Below are positions 25,191 to 34,766 of a stretch of 64,000 nt of DNA, piece by piece; the stretch's first letter is position 1, and the number at the start of each line of letters is the position of its first letter. Both the position numbers and the translations under genes were made by a program. A model generated the notes under the pieces. It made no database searches and had not been told where the DNA came from. It was given only the letters and a program-made list of their open reading frames with translations. The stretch is taken from the NCBI GenBank assembly GCA_963578105.1, contig CAUZBP010000001.1:227607-291606 (forward strand), read 5' to 3'. This stretch comes from GCA-2718815 sp963578105. Its GTDB lineage: Bacteria; Planctomycetota; Planctomycetia; Pirellulales; Pirellulaceae.

Positions 25191-26810
25191 TCACTGCAGG
25201 ATTTTGAAGCGTGAGAAGATCCGACGGAATTCTTTGTCAGAGAGCGTCGTGCGAAAGACCAGGTAATGGTCCAGTGCTTGGACAATCCGCAGTGGTATCT
25301 TGCCCTGGTAGACGGTGTCATACGGGTCAGCATCCGGCGGGAGCACCAGGCGATTCAAGACATCAAAGATAACCACCTGACGTTGTTGCAGGTAGGTGTA
25401 GCTGGCTCGCTTTTCATGGGCGACGACGCCCCGTTCGGTAATTTCCTGATGAGCGATGGTGGTGTCATTCAGACCTAAAGTATCGAGGGTGGGCAGACGC
25501 GAATAGTAAGGTAGCGCGCCGGCGCCGATGACCGCGATCAACTCGTTTCCCTGCAGATAACCTTCTTCGACCAACGTTCTCAGGAAGCGGCCTTCGAAGC
25601 TGCGTGTTTTGGCATAGTGGGTGACGTGTTCCAGTGAGGCGATCCCATGCCGCGGAGGTTTGTTTTCATATTTCAGTGTGTGGGGGTGGTAGGCAGCGAA
25701 CATCACCAGGAGACTTAAAGCCGCACCAATGGTAGCGCCTGCCCAGCGTGGCCAGCCGCGTTCATTCCAACCGGTCACGACTCGACGAATTCCATGTTGC
25801 AGCAGCCAGAAAAGATAGGGCAGCACCGTCACCAGAAAACGGTACTCAAAGCGGTCACCGCCCACGTAGAGCAGATAGGCTGTGTAAAACAGCAGGATGG
25901 TGCTGAAAAGACGAGCCCGCCGATCCCGGTCGAATAAGACCAGGACCAGCAGCGGTAGTAGCCACCACAGTTGGTGATCGTCCACGAACAGACGCAGGTA
26001 GGTCATTCCCTGACTCAACCAGATGCCCGAGACCTTCGCGTAAAAAGTGTTGGGAAGCCAGTATCCATAGTAGGCATGTCGCCACAGAAAGTGAACTGCT
26101 ACCAGTGGCACGTAGAGCGACAGCCAGAATCCGAGAGAGAACCAGGACCGACGTTTGAGCAGCACGACGTCCGTGGCGAAAAACAAGCCTGCGACCCCGC
26201 AAAACAAGATGCCTTCCGGGCGCGTCAGGGATGCCAGGGAAAACAGCAATGCCGAACACCAGGGGCGCTGTCGGGCCCGACACGATTCGAGCCAGAAAAA
26301 GAGGAAGCCGCTAAACACAAGCAGCGAAAAAAACTGGGTCGCCAGACCTCCCGTACACCAGGCGCAAAAGGACCGGTTGAGAGCGAGCGCCAGTGGTGCC
26401 ACCCAGATCAGCGGGTCACTCCACCTGCTGCTACGGGCTCCCAGCCAGGTCAGAAGATACAGCAACACGAGCCCGCTGGTCACGCCGATCGCCTGTGATG
26501 TGACTTCGACTGGCAGGCCTAATTGCATCGCGGCAGCCATCATCAGCACCCACAGGAAGTTCGTGTAGCCTTCGACAAATTCGCCCGGGTTGTAGACCAG
26601 CCCATGGCCCAGGTTCAGATTCTGTGCATAGCGAAAGGAGATGAAGCAGTCATCTCCCAGGAAAGCATAATGCTTCGTGTGGCAGAGATAGGCCGACAGA
26701 ACCAGGATGCCGAAGATCCAGGGAGTGAGCCGCTGAAGAAGTTCGGCGGTCTGTTTCCCCTCGGGCGCCGGCTCATTCGAGAGTGTGATGGAGCTGTTGA
26801 TTTCCGGCAC
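25191..26810 (-). CDS. GT-C membrane glycosyltransferase, arabinofuranosyltransferase-like
   Basis: Polytopic protein of about 539 residues with some 10-11 helices and a C-terminal periplasmic part. The first periplasmic loop reads FLGDDCFISFRYAQNLNLGHG then FVEGYTNFLW. The paired acidic residues and the GHG...NPGE.VEGYTNFLW pattern are those of AftB-like arabinofuranosyltransferases, and also of the TfpW pilin arabinosyltransferase type as I recall it. The start is ambiguous: GTG 26810 has GGAGAG seven bases before it, while GTG 26882 gives 24 more residues. The gene lies next to the polyprenylphosphoryl-arabinose operon, which would supply its donor. Confidence 0.78.
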   Translation of the reverse strand: MPEINSSITLSNEPAPEGKQTAELLQRLTPWIFGILVLSAYLCHTKHYAFLGDDCFISFRYAQNLNLGHGLVYNPGEFVEGYTNFLWVLMMAAAMQLGLPVEVTSQAIGVTSGLVLLYLLTWLGARSSRWSDPLIWVAPLALALNRSFCAWCTGGLATQFFSLLVFSGFLFFWLESCRARQRPWCSALLFSLASLTRPEGILFCGVAGLFFATDVVLLKRRSWFSLGFWLSLYVPLVAVHFLWRHAYYGYWLPNTFYAKVSGIWLSQGMTYLRLFVDDHQLWWLLPLLVLVLFDRDRRARLFSTILLFYTAYLLYVGGDRFEYRFLVTVLPYLFWLLQHGIRRVVTGWNERGWPRWAGATIGAALSLLVMFAAYHPHTLKYENKPPRHGIASLEHVTHYAKTRSFEGRFLRTLVEEGYLQGNELIAVIGAGALPYYSRLPTLDTLGLNDTTIAHQEITERGVVAHEKRASYTYLQQRQVVIFDVLNRLVLPPDADPYDTVYQGKIPLRIVQALDHYLVFRTTLSDKEFRRIFSRFKILQ

Positions 26811-26925
26811 TTGTAACTCTCCACGAACGACTCGGTTGTCGGATACACGCAGGTTGCGTTTCCCGGTCGCTGAACATGACACGGACTGATCTGGTCCGAC
26901 AATGCAACCAGCCGGTCCTGTTCCT

Positions 26926-28383
26926 TCAGGAAATGACGTTTTTCACCACATTGCCGTGTACATCCGTGAGGCGGTACTGCCGACCTTGGAAGCGGTAGGT
27001 GAGTTGCGTGTGGTCAATGCCCAAAAGATGCATGATGGTGGCGTGAAAGTCGTGGACGCTGACCGGGTCACGCACGACATTGTAGCTGTAGTCATCGGTT
27101 TCGCCCCAGGCCATTCCCGGACGAGCACCTCCGCCCGCCATCCACACGGTAAAGCAGCGCGGGTGGTGGTCGCGCCCATAATTTGTGGCGGTGAGTTCGT
27201 CCTGGCAGTAAACCGTCCGACCGAATTCACCACCCCATACGACGAGCGTATCTTTCAGCAGGTCCCGTTGCTTTAAGTCGGCGATCAGTCCGGCGGTTGC
27301 GCGGTCGGTGTCCCGGCAACGCGCGGTCAATTGCTCCGGCAGATCATTGTGCGAGTCCCAGCCACGATGAAACAACTGTACAAACCGAACGCCTCGTTCC
27401 GATAATCGTCGTGCTAACAGACAATTGTAACTGTATGTTCCCGGCTGACGGGCGTCGTCACCATATAGATCGAACGTGTGTTGGGATTCGTCGCTCACAT
27501 CGACGAGTTCCGGTACCGACATTTGCATGCGGTAAGCCATTTCGTACTGCGCAATGCGAGTCGTGATTTGTGGATCTCCGAATTCTGCGTGTCGCATCCG
27601 GTTGAGCGCGGCAATGTGGCCGAGCGTTTTGTGGCGCAGATCAGAGCTGATGCCGTTCGGGTTGTTCAAATACATCACCGGATCGGGTCCTGACCGGAAC
27701 CGTACACCTTGATGTTTGGACGGAAGAAAACCGGATCCCCATAGCCGGTCGTACAACGGTTGCATGCCGTTGCTATTGGAAGTCATCACGACGAAAGCGG
27801 GAAGATTGTTGTTTTCGCTTCCCAGGCCATAGCTGAGCCAGCCACCGATACTCGGCCTGCCCGCATTTTGAAAGCCTGTCTGGAAAAAAGTAATTGCCGG
27901 ATCGTGGTTGATTGCGTCCGTGTGAAGTGATTTGATAATACAAAGCTCGTCCACCACCTTCGACAGGTGTGGCATCAATTCACGATTCATCCAGGCACCG
28001 CTTTGGCCGCATTGTTGGAATTTGAAAATGGATTGCGCGACGGGGAAGGACGTTTGTCCAGCGGTCATACCGGTGAGACGTTGACCTCGAAAGACGGACT
28101 CCGGGACTTCCTGGTTGTGGACTTTTTCCAAATGCGGTTTGTAGTCGTACAAGTCCATTTGCGGCGGACCGCCGGACTGAAACAGGTAAATCACGCGTTT
28201 GGCTCTGGGGGTGAAATTCGGGAATGTCACCCGTGGCTCGCCAGTCGGTGGAACTGGTTGTAGTACTTCCTGGCGGGAAGCAGAATTGCATGCCGGCATC
28301 AGCAATGAAGCGAGCCCGGCCATGCCGATACCGCCAGCCGCCTTACCAAAGAAATAACGGCGGTTGATGTCCAATGGATCCAT
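26926..28383 (-). CDS. DUF1501 family protein, secreted, lipobox-like signal
   Basis: 485-residue member of the DUF1501 family, which has the alkaline-phosphatase/sulfatase fold. The N-terminus INRRYFFGKAAGGIGMAGL is a twin-arginine signal, and it ends LLMPAC, possibly a lipoprotein site. Family motifs: YLFQSGGPPQMDLYDYKP, LHTDAINHDPA, GGWLSYGLGSE, and VVWGGEFGRTVYCQ then GRDHHPRCFTVWMAGGG. The function of DUF1501 is unknown. It lies 66 bases downstream of the PSCyt1-type gene, the usual planctomycete gene pair. Confidence 0.93.
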   Translation of the reverse strand: MDPLDINRRYFFGKAAGGIGMAGLASLLMPACNSASRQEVLQPVPPTGEPRVTFPNFTPRAKRVIYLFQSGGPPQMDLYDYKPHLEKVHNQEVPESVFRGQRLTGMTAGQTSFPVAQSIFKFQQCGQSGAWMNRELMPHLSKVVDELCIIKSLHTDAINHDPAITFFQTGFQNAGRPSIGGWLSYGLGSENNNLPAFVVMTSNSNGMQPLYDRLWGSGFLPSKHQGVRFRSGPDPVMYLNNPNGISSDLRHKTLGHIAALNRMRHAEFGDPQITTRIAQYEMAYRMQMSVPELVDVSDESQHTFDLYGDDARQPGTYSYNCLLARRLSERGVRFVQLFHRGWDSHNDLPEQLTARCRDTDRATAGLIADLKQRDLLKDTLVVWGGEFGRTVYCQDELTATNYGRDHHPRCFTVWMAGGGARPGMAWGETDDYSYNVVRDPVSVHDFHATIMHLLGIDHTQLTYRFQGRQYRLTDVHGNVVKNVIS

Positions 28384-28449
28384 CGTTTTAGCTTATTGCA
28401 GTGAGGTCTCAAATTCCAGGGGAAAAGCCGAAGGCCGGTCACACCTCGA

Positions 28450-31400
28450 TCAATCTTTCGTAATCACTTCGTCCAAATTGAGCAAGACATTGGCCAGTAC
28501 CGTGTTGGCGGCAAGCTCGACCGGATCGATATCTTCTGTTACTTCGGAATCGCCAACTCGAATCAATTGCTGTGCGCTCTCAGGTTGTTGGTGAAACGCG
28601 GTCCGATATTCTGCGAGGGCTTGTTGGAGTACTGCAAGTTCGCGGGATTCCGGCCGGCGTGATGTCAGCAGACGAAAGGCGAATTCCACGGGGTGCTCGC
28701 CCCCTTCCAGGATCATCCGCTGCCCCAGATGACGTGCCGATTCGACGAAAGTGGTTTCGTTCAAAAGGATCAGCGCCTGCAGAGGCGTGTTGGTCCGCTT
28801 GGGATTGACCCAGCAGGTTTCGCGATCGGCCGCGTCCAGGATCATCATACTGGGAGGTGCCACCGTCCGTTTCCAGATCGTGTAAAGACTGCGCCGGTAA
28901 AGGTCTTCGCCTTTGGATTGACGATAGACCATGTTACTCATTTCCTTCCACAGGTTGGCCGGTTGATAAGGGCTGACGGATGGGCCTCCTGTCTTTTCGA
29001 CCAACAGGCCACCGACAAACAAGGCCTGATCCCGAATGGTGTGAGCCGGCAACCGCCAGCGGGGCCCGCGAGCCAGCAGGCGGTTTTCCGGGTCCTGTTC
29101 CAGCAGGTACGGCCGAACAGCAGAACTCTGCCGGTAAGTGGCGCTGCTGACAATCAATTTCTGCATGGCCTTCACATTCCAGCCGGTCCGTACAAATTCA
29201 CTGGCAAGCCAGTCAAGCAGCCCGGGATGGCTGGGCAGCTCGCCTTGGACGCCAAAGTCTTCCGCGGTGCGCACCAGTCCCAAGCCGAAGTACTTCTGCC
29301 AGTAGCGATTGACGGCCACACGGGCAGTCAGAGGATGGTGCCCGTTGACAAGCCAACGCGCCAGGCCCAGCCGGTCCGGAGGAGATGCCGACGGCAACCC
29401 TGGAAAAATCTCAGGCACGCCCGGTCCGACTTGTTGTCCGTATTGGTCGTAGACACCGCGCAGCCTCACGTAAGTGGGGCGTCGCGGGCGCATCTCATCC
29501 ATGATCATCGTCGTAGGCAGAGTATCCCTGTAGGCTTGTCGCGCGTTGCGGGCCGTCGCAACTTCGTCGGCCAACTGCTTTAACGGTGGAGCTGCATGAT
29601 GTTGAATGTACCATCGGCGCAGCAGGTCTCGTTGCGGGCCACTCCGTTGGGCCGGTGGCAGATCCAGGAGCACTTCCACGGCATCGGTCACTGTCAGCAG
29701 GGCTATTTCATCGTCCGGCAACGCCCGATCATAAAATCGAAGTTCGTCCATCCGGCCTTTGAATTTTGGTCCTTCCACACCGCTGCCGATTCGCAGGATC
29801 GCGGTTTTGGTTGTACCACCCGTGTTGCTGTTGGTGTTGTAGACAACGCGGGTTGTTAAGCGTTTGCCATCCACGTAGATCTGCATGCCGTGCGCACTCT
29901 GGCTGCCATCGTTGGTTAAACCGATATGCACCCACCGGCCTTCTGGAAGCTTGTCGACCGTTTCGACAGCGCCAACTCCGGCAGCCCACCGTGTGATAAT
30001 ATAAAACTGCAGGTGACCTGCGCGCATTTCCACCGAGAACCCGGGTCGCTGCAGAGTGTTGGACTGCCGTGAAAGGATCACGCCCTGACTTACCGACTCA
30101 GGGCGTAACCAAAAGCTGATCGTGCCGCGCCGGTGGGCATGCATATCGCCAAAGGCACCAAGCGTCAGCCCGGTTTGTCCATCGAGGACCACCCCGTGGC
30201 CCACGACTCCTGCGCCGAAGTCCGGCCGGGCTGTCTGTGGGGCGACTTGTTGGCCACTCCCATCCAGCGAAAAATAATGAGCCAACCCCTGGCTGGCGAA
30301 AGTGGTTCCGGTGGCTCGTACAGAATCGTCAGCAGGGTTTGGTTGCGAAAGATCACCGTCAGCGTCGTGGGCCGGATTTTTGCCCCGGTCGGTTGCCTCG
30401 GATCGATGCAGGGCGAGCTGCGCGATGGCCGTATCGATTTCCATGCGGGTGCTCTGAAACGCTTTTTCCGCCTGGTCGACTTGTTGATCGAGCTGGGCCA
30501 ACCGGGCTTGCTGTTCCTTTGTCGGGGCCACGACCCAAGGTTCGGAGTTTCCGAATTTCACCGCCCGCCCGGATTCGCTGACGTTGTTGAAGTAGGACAA
30601 CAGTTGATAGTACTCGGCCTGGCTGAAGGGATCGAATTTGTGATCGTGACATCGCGCGCAGCCGATCGTCAGACCCATCCAAACCGTGCTTGCGGTGTCA
30701 ACACGGTCTACAGCGTTTTCCAGCAGGGATTCTTCAAGTACCAGGCCGCTCTCTGAGTTGTAACGATGATTGCGATTGAAACCCGTGGCGATCTGCTGCT
30801 CAAGCGTTGCCCCGGGAAGCAAATCGCCTGCAAGTTGTTCAATCGTGAACTGGTCGAATCGCATGTTGGCGTTGTACGCATCAATCACCCAATCACGCCA
30901 CCGCCACATATGACGGGGGCCATCATTCTGATAGCCGTCGGTGTCCGCGTAACGTGCTGCATCCAGCCATGTGAGCGCCATGTGTTCGCCGTACCGCTTT
31001 GATTCCAACAACCTGTCGACGACCCGCTCGTAGGCGGCAGTCGACTCGTCGGCCAAGAATGCATCGATTTCCCGGGGCGTGGGTGGCAGTCCCGTCAGGT
31101 CCAGAGTCACACGGCGAATCAACCTTTCCGTGGATGTCAGCGGCGAGGGCTGGAGACCTTGTCTGTCAAGCTGGGAAAGGACGAAGTGATCAATCCCGTT
31201 TTGGCACCAATCGGCCTTTGAAACCGAATGTAACGCAGGTCGCTTGACGGCTTGGAAAGCCCAGTGCTGCTGCCAAATGGCACCCTGCTGAACCCACGTT
31301 TGAAGTAATTCGATCTCTTGCGTCGTCAACTTGGAGTCGGCATCGGGCGGCGGCATTCGTTCGTCCACGTCTTTCGATGTGATGCGCCGGATGATTTCGC

Positions 31401-31638
31401 TTTCGTGTGGCTGGCCGGGGATGATGAAGACCCTTCCTTGCGGGTCCGCAAAGATCCCCTGCTTCCTGTCCAGCCTCAGGTCCGCCTTCCTCGTTTTGGC
31501 ATCTGGCCCATGGCACTGGAAGCATTTCGCGGCCAGGACAGGCCGTATGTCACGGCCAAAATCAACGGAGTCTTCCGCCTGGATGACCAGCGGTAAAGAG
31601 CCTATCAGGAATATGGCCAGTCTCATCATTCCAGACAT
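28450..31638 (-). CDS. Giant secreted PSCyt1-DUF1549-LamG-DUF1553 protein
   Basis: About 1060 residues from ATG 31638 (in-frame ATGs at 31686, 31629 and 31626 are alternatives). A signal peptide (MMRLAIFLIGSLPLVIQAEDS) is followed by a PSCyt1 domain with one haem c site, CFQCHG, then a DUF1549 domain (LTGLPPTPREIDAFLAD and WLDAARYADTDGYQNDGPR), a LamG/concanavalin-like domain in the middle (LDGQTGLTLGAFGDMHAHR to ELRFYDRALPDDE) and a DUF1553 domain (TARVAVNRYWQKYFG, LDAADRETCWVNPKRTNTPLQALILLN). This architecture is typical of planctomycetes and paired with DUF1501. It is probably linked to breakdown of complex polysaccharide at the cell surface; the exact role is unknown. Confidence 0.95.
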   Translation of the reverse strand: MSGMMRLAIFLIGSLPLVIQAEDSVDFGRDIRPVLAAKCFQCHGPDAKTRKADLRLDRKQGIFADPQGRVFIIPGQPHESEIIRRITSKDVDERMPPPDADSKLTTQEIELLQTWVQQGAIWQQHWAFQAVKRPALHSVSKADWCQNGIDHFVLSQLDRQGLQPSPLTSTERLIRRVTLDLTGLPPTPREIDAFLADESTAAYERVVDRLLESKRYGEHMALTWLDAARYADTDGYQNDGPRHMWRWRDWVIDAYNANMRFDQFTIEQLAGDLLPGATLEQQIATGFNRNHRYNSESGLVLEESLLENAVDRVDTASTVWMGLTIGCARCHDHKFDPFSQAEYYQLLSYFNNVSESGRAVKFGNSEPWVVAPTKEQQARLAQLDQQVDQAEKAFQSTRMEIDTAIAQLALHRSEATDRGKNPAHDADGDLSQPNPADDSVRATGTTFASQGLAHYFSLDGSGQQVAPQTARPDFGAGVVGHGVVLDGQTGLTLGAFGDMHAHRRGTISFWLRPESVSQGVILSRQSNTLQRPGFSVEMRAGHLQFYIITRWAAGVGAVETVDKLPEGRWVHIGLTNDGSQSAHGMQIYVDGKRLTTRVVYNTNSNTGGTTKTAILRIGSGVEGPKFKGRMDELRFYDRALPDDEIALLTVTDAVEVLLDLPPAQRSGPQRDLLRRWYIQHHAAPPLKQLADEVATARNARQAYRDTLPTTMIMDEMRPRRPTYVRLRGVYDQYGQQVGPGVPEIFPGLPSASPPDRLGLARWLVNGHHPLTARVAVNRYWQKYFGLGLVRTAEDFGVQGELPSHPGLLDWLASEFVRTGWNVKAMQKLIVSSATYRQSSAVRPYLLEQDPENRLLARGPRWRLPAHTIRDQALFVGGLLVEKTGGPSVSPYQPANLWKEMSNMVYRQSKGEDLYRRSLYTIWKRTVAPPSMMILDAADRETCWVNPKRTNTPLQALILLNETTFVESARHLGQRMILEGGEHPVEFAFRLLTSRRPESRELAVLQQALAEYRTAFHQQPESAQQLIRVGDSEVTEDIDPVELAANTVLANVLLNLDEVITKD

Positions 31639-32252
31639 TCGTCCAGCCGGGTGGCGGTTTACGGACGGTTCGTCATGCAATGGCATACTTTGTCAGGCGA
31701 ATCCGAGTAGAAACAATCCATTCGGTCGGAAACGCGGAAGCTATGGAAAGATATCGGACTCATGCCCGGCTGAGGATCCTGGGATCCAACGGGCACTTTT
31801 CAGCTACATGTTACACGGGAGGACTTTCGGCTGGCTCGCGAGCCGAAGCCTTGCGTTCATTTTACGGTACCGGTTAAGCCTGCCAATCGTTTACTTTCGG
31901 AAATCCCGTTTCCGGCGCTGACTCTTATAACTTTTATTCTAATTTCCCCAGGCGGTTGTCGCAATAGTTCACGACCGACGGCATGTGGGGAGCCTATACT
32001 TCCATTGTGATCTTGCCAGGCCCGCGATTATGATGGAATGTAGTGTGGACCGGCATTGCATCAACCCCGGCCGCCCGCTCTGTCGATCGGTGCGACTGCC
32101 CGCATTACCAGGGAACGGAGGGCCGACAAGCTTCAGGTGGGCTTTACCGCGTGTCTGCGACTGGGGATCACAAGGACGCTTGGAAACGACTGCCAAGCAA
32201 GGCGTACGAAGATGAAGATTCCTAACGATCCAACGGTCCCCTTGAGACGCTG
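31639..32252. other. Intergenic region between divergent genes
   Basis: About 610 bases. A 13-codon frame at 32212-32253 (MKIPNDPTVPLRR) ends in a TGATG overlap with the next gene and could be a leader peptide, or part of a doubtful longer ORF from 32056. Nothing else is supported. Confidence 0.35.
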
Positions 32253-33629
32253 ATGCAGACTTCCCGCTCCAACGTTGTGATCGACCGGCTGCTGCAAGGC
32301 ATCTTTCTGGCGGGCTTGGTAACACTGGCCTTTCTGCTGGGAACCCTGATTGTTGAGTTCCGCTGGTTTCCCTACCCGCAATACCTGGAGAAGGCTTATC
32401 AGTACGTGCAGGCCAAGCAGGAACAGCAGGCAACGCTCAGTTCGCTTGCCCAGAGTAAACTTTGGACACCTGCTCGATTTGACGAGGTGGGGGTGGTCGA
32501 ACACGAAGCGTCCAAGGCGTTTGCTGGCTACACGTTTTACACCTCGAGTCACATGTCCGGCGCCTTGCTGATCGACATGCAGGGAACCGTGGTACACGAG
32601 TGGGAACTTCCCTTCCATTCTGTGTGGCCGGTTGCCGCGCACATCCGGGACGCGAGCCCGGTTCCAGAGGAATTCATCTACTGGCGGCGGGCTCATCTGT
32701 ATCCTAACGGCGATGTGCTGGCAGTGTACATTGGGAGTGGTGACACGCCTTGGGGTTACGGTGTGGTGAAGGTGGACAAAGATTCAAACTTGCTGTGGAA
32801 GTATGCGGGATGCGCGCACCACGATCTTTATGTCCACGATGATGAGACGATCTGGGTGCTGCTGCACGGGTTTCGAGAATCGGCCGAACATCCAGTGCCC
32901 GGCAACCCGCAGATCGGTCCCACCTACCTGGAGGATTATGTGGTGCAGCTCTCGCCGGAAGGAAAAGAATTGCGGCGGGTGTCGGTGCTGAAAGCAGTGT
33001 CGGATTCGCCCTTTCAAGGGATGTTGCACTCGGTGCCCCACGAGGCTTGGGACCCGCTGCACACGAACACCGTGAAAGTACTTAAGGAGGATTTCGCCTC
33101 GCATCACGAGTTTGCTGAGGCTGGCCAGGTCCTGGTCTCCTTTCGCACGCTGAGCGCGATCGGTCTGATCGACCTGGACAAAGAACAAATGGTCTGGGCA
33201 CAGCGCGGATTCTGGATCGCCCAACACGATCCTGATCCTTTACCCGACGGCCGGATTCTGATCTATGACAACCGAGGGCATGCCGGCTCCGGCGGGTGTT
33301 CACGGATCCTGGAGTATGAACCAGTGACGCATGCCGCCTCCTGGACTTACACCGGAGTTGAGCAACAGCCTTTTGAAAGTAAAATACGTGGAGCCCAGCA
33401 ACGGTTGCCGAATGGCAACGTCCTGATCACAGAATCAGTGGGAGGGCGTATTTTTGAGGTCTCTCGAGCAAAAGAGATCGTCTGGGACTACCATGCGCCA
33501 GAACGTTTGACCGAGGGCGAAGAGGAATTTACTGCCGTGGTGTGTGGGGCGAGACGTTTTTCCGGTGATGAGCTAGAGTTTTTAAGTGACCGGAACAACC
33601 CGTCCGCCGAGAATGAAGGGGGCCAGTAA
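32253..33629 (+). CDS. Membrane-anchored arylsulfotransferase (ASST)-like protein
   Basis: 458 residues. One N-terminal helix (LLQGIFLAGLVTLAFLLGTLIVE, residues 13-35) anchors a large propeller of the ASST type. Supporting segments: SGALLIDMQGTVVHEWELPF, RRAHLYPNGDVLAVY, GVVKVDKDSNLLWKYAGCAHHDLYVHDD, WIAQHDPDPLPDGRILIYDN and RLPNGNVLITESVGGRIFEV. In true ASST enzymes several His residues form the PAPS-independent active site; conserved His residues are present here (AHHD, QHD) but I cannot assign them with certainty. Its stop overlaps the next ATG (TAATG), so it is coupled with the following membrane genes. Confidence 0.78.
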   Translation: MQTSRSNVVIDRLLQGIFLAGLVTLAFLLGTLIVEFRWFPYPQYLEKAYQYVQAKQEQQATLSSLAQSKLWTPARFDEVGVVEHEASKAFAGYTFYTSSHMSGALLIDMQGTVVHEWELPFHSVWPVAAHIRDASPVPEEFIYWRRAHLYPNGDVLAVYIGSGDTPWGYGVVKVDKDSNLLWKYAGCAHHDLYVHDDETIWVLLHGFRESAEHPVPGNPQIGPTYLEDYVVQLSPEGKELRRVSVLKAVSDSPFQGMLHSVPHEAWDPLHTNTVKVLKEDFASHHEFAEAGQVLVSFRTLSAIGLIDLDKEQMVWAQRGFWIAQHDPDPLPDGRILIYDNRGHAGSGGCSRILEYEPVTHAASWTYTGVEQQPFESKIRGAQQRLPNGNVLITESVGGRIFEVSRAKEIVWDYHAPERLTEGEEEFTAVVCGARRFSGDELEFLSDRNNPSAENEGGQ

Positions 33630-33922
33630 TGTGGTTTGATGGCTTGGGAACGATCGAATGGATGGTGGGGCCCCTGGCTTATGTGGGGCCGGGGCCCGGT
33701 CTGAGCATGCTTTGGGCTCTGGTAGCACTGTTGATCACGATCGGTAGCGCACTGCTTGCGGTTCTCCTGTGGCCATTGCGTATCCTGCTGCTGCGGCGGC
33801 GCGAAAAGAAGGAAACTGCGACGGTGACCCCGGGAGGAGCTGATGGAAGCACAGAATCCCATGCGTCTGCTGCTTCCATGGCCGCACTGGAAGAATCTCA
33901 AGATGCAGGGGAGTCCGTCTAA
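33629..33922 (+). CDS. Small YVGPGPG-motif membrane protein
   Basis: 97 residues, starting at a TAATG overlap. The motif LAYVGPGPGLSM comes first, then one hydrophobic segment (LWALVALLITIGSALLAVLLWPLRILLL, about 27-54), an RRREKK basic stop, and a disordered acidic tail. Short proteins with a Y-[IV]-GPG-x-G motif occur as tiny membrane genes beside phosphatase, sulfatase and sulfotransferase loci in several phyla, as I recall; their function is unknown. Confidence 0.7.
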   Translation: MWFDGLGTIEWMVGPLAYVGPGPGLSMLWALVALLITIGSALLAVLLWPLRILLLRRREKKETATVTPGGADGSTESHASAASMAALEESQDAGESV

Positions 33923-33969
33923 CCTGCCGCTGGCGGGGCGGCAGTGAAGCAACGCCCGCGGCGCGACAC

Positions 33970-34749
33970 ATGTTCGAATCGATACTCACGTTCGTCGACA
34001 GCGGACTCGGTTTCCTGCCGGAACTGCTGCGCGTGTTGGCCTGGGGGGCGCTGACCGGAACGGTCGCCATGCTGTTGTACGCCCGGATTTCTCCCCAACG
34101 GCGGCTCGCTGAGGTCGAGGCGCAGGCAATTGCCGCGCGGAAGGAGTTGCGGGCGTATGACGGAACACAGATCAAGATGATGCTATCCCTTGTGCGACGG
34201 TCGCTGGCCCTCTCTTTGAAACAGGTCGGTCTGACCGTAGGGCCTACACTGCTGCTGACGCCCCCCATGTTGCTGATGTTTGCCTGGATGAACCAGACGT
34301 ACTCCTATCGCTTGCCAGACTCACAAGCGGTGGTGCAGGTCACACTCCGCGTGAGCGAAGGTGCTGACATTACTGTACCCGGTCTACGGTGGGAACCCGC
34401 CTCGGCTGTGAGGCAAGACGCAGCGGGCGGGACGGTCGCGGTGAACTGGCCTTCGGTTGCCGAGGGAGAGACAGTTGCCTTGATCAATGCCGCGGGGGAA
34501 CAGCAGCTGCTGTTGCCACTGGCGCGTCCGCGCGCCCGGGTGGGCAAGTCCGGTTGGCGGCACTGGCTGCTGGCCAGTCCGGTGGGCTATTTACCCGCGG
34601 AAAGCCCGCTCGAGGCGGTGGAGTTAGAACTACCGCCAAGGACGCTGTTGTCGTTTGGGCCGGAATGGATGAAGGGTTGGCTCGTGGCGTTCACGACAGC
34701 CTTGGGGACGTTGGCCTTGACGGTGAAAATCGCGTTTGGAATCAAGTAA
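33970..34749 (+). CDS. Oxa1/EMC3-superfamily-like membrane protein (DUF106-like)
   Basis: 259 residues in the order: helix (about 19-40), a long charged helix with coiled-coil character (ISPQRRLAEVEAQAIAARKE), a Met/Leu-rich stretch (TQIKMMLSLVRRSLALSLKQ), a second helix (GLTVGPTLLLTPPMLLMFAW), a soluble beta-rich domain (about 108-225) and a third helix (WLVAFTTALGTLALTVKIAF). Helix, coiled coil, helix, helix is the core topology of the EMC3/TMCO1/DUF106 insertase group, with an added extracytoplasmic domain here. Assignment is by topology and sequence flavour, not by a diagnostic motif. It lies between the YVGPGPG gene and a sulfotransferase. Confidence 0.55.
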   Translation: MFESILTFVDSGLGFLPELLRVLAWGALTGTVAMLLYARISPQRRLAEVEAQAIAARKELRAYDGTQIKMMLSLVRRSLALSLKQVGLTVGPTLLLTPPMLLMFAWMNQTYSYRLPDSQAVVQVTLRVSEGADITVPGLRWEPASAVRQDAAGGTVAVNWPSVAEGETVALINAAGEQQLLLPLARPRARVGKSGWRHWLLASPVGYLPAESPLEAVELELPPRTLLSFGPEWMKGWLVAFTTALGTLALTVKIAFGIK

Positions 34750-34766
34750 GCAAGGTGGCTCGCAAG

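Noticed and set aside
28693..29583. 296-codon plus-strand frame
   Set aside because: It lies wholly inside the PSCyt1-type gene on the other strand and has no recognisable family.
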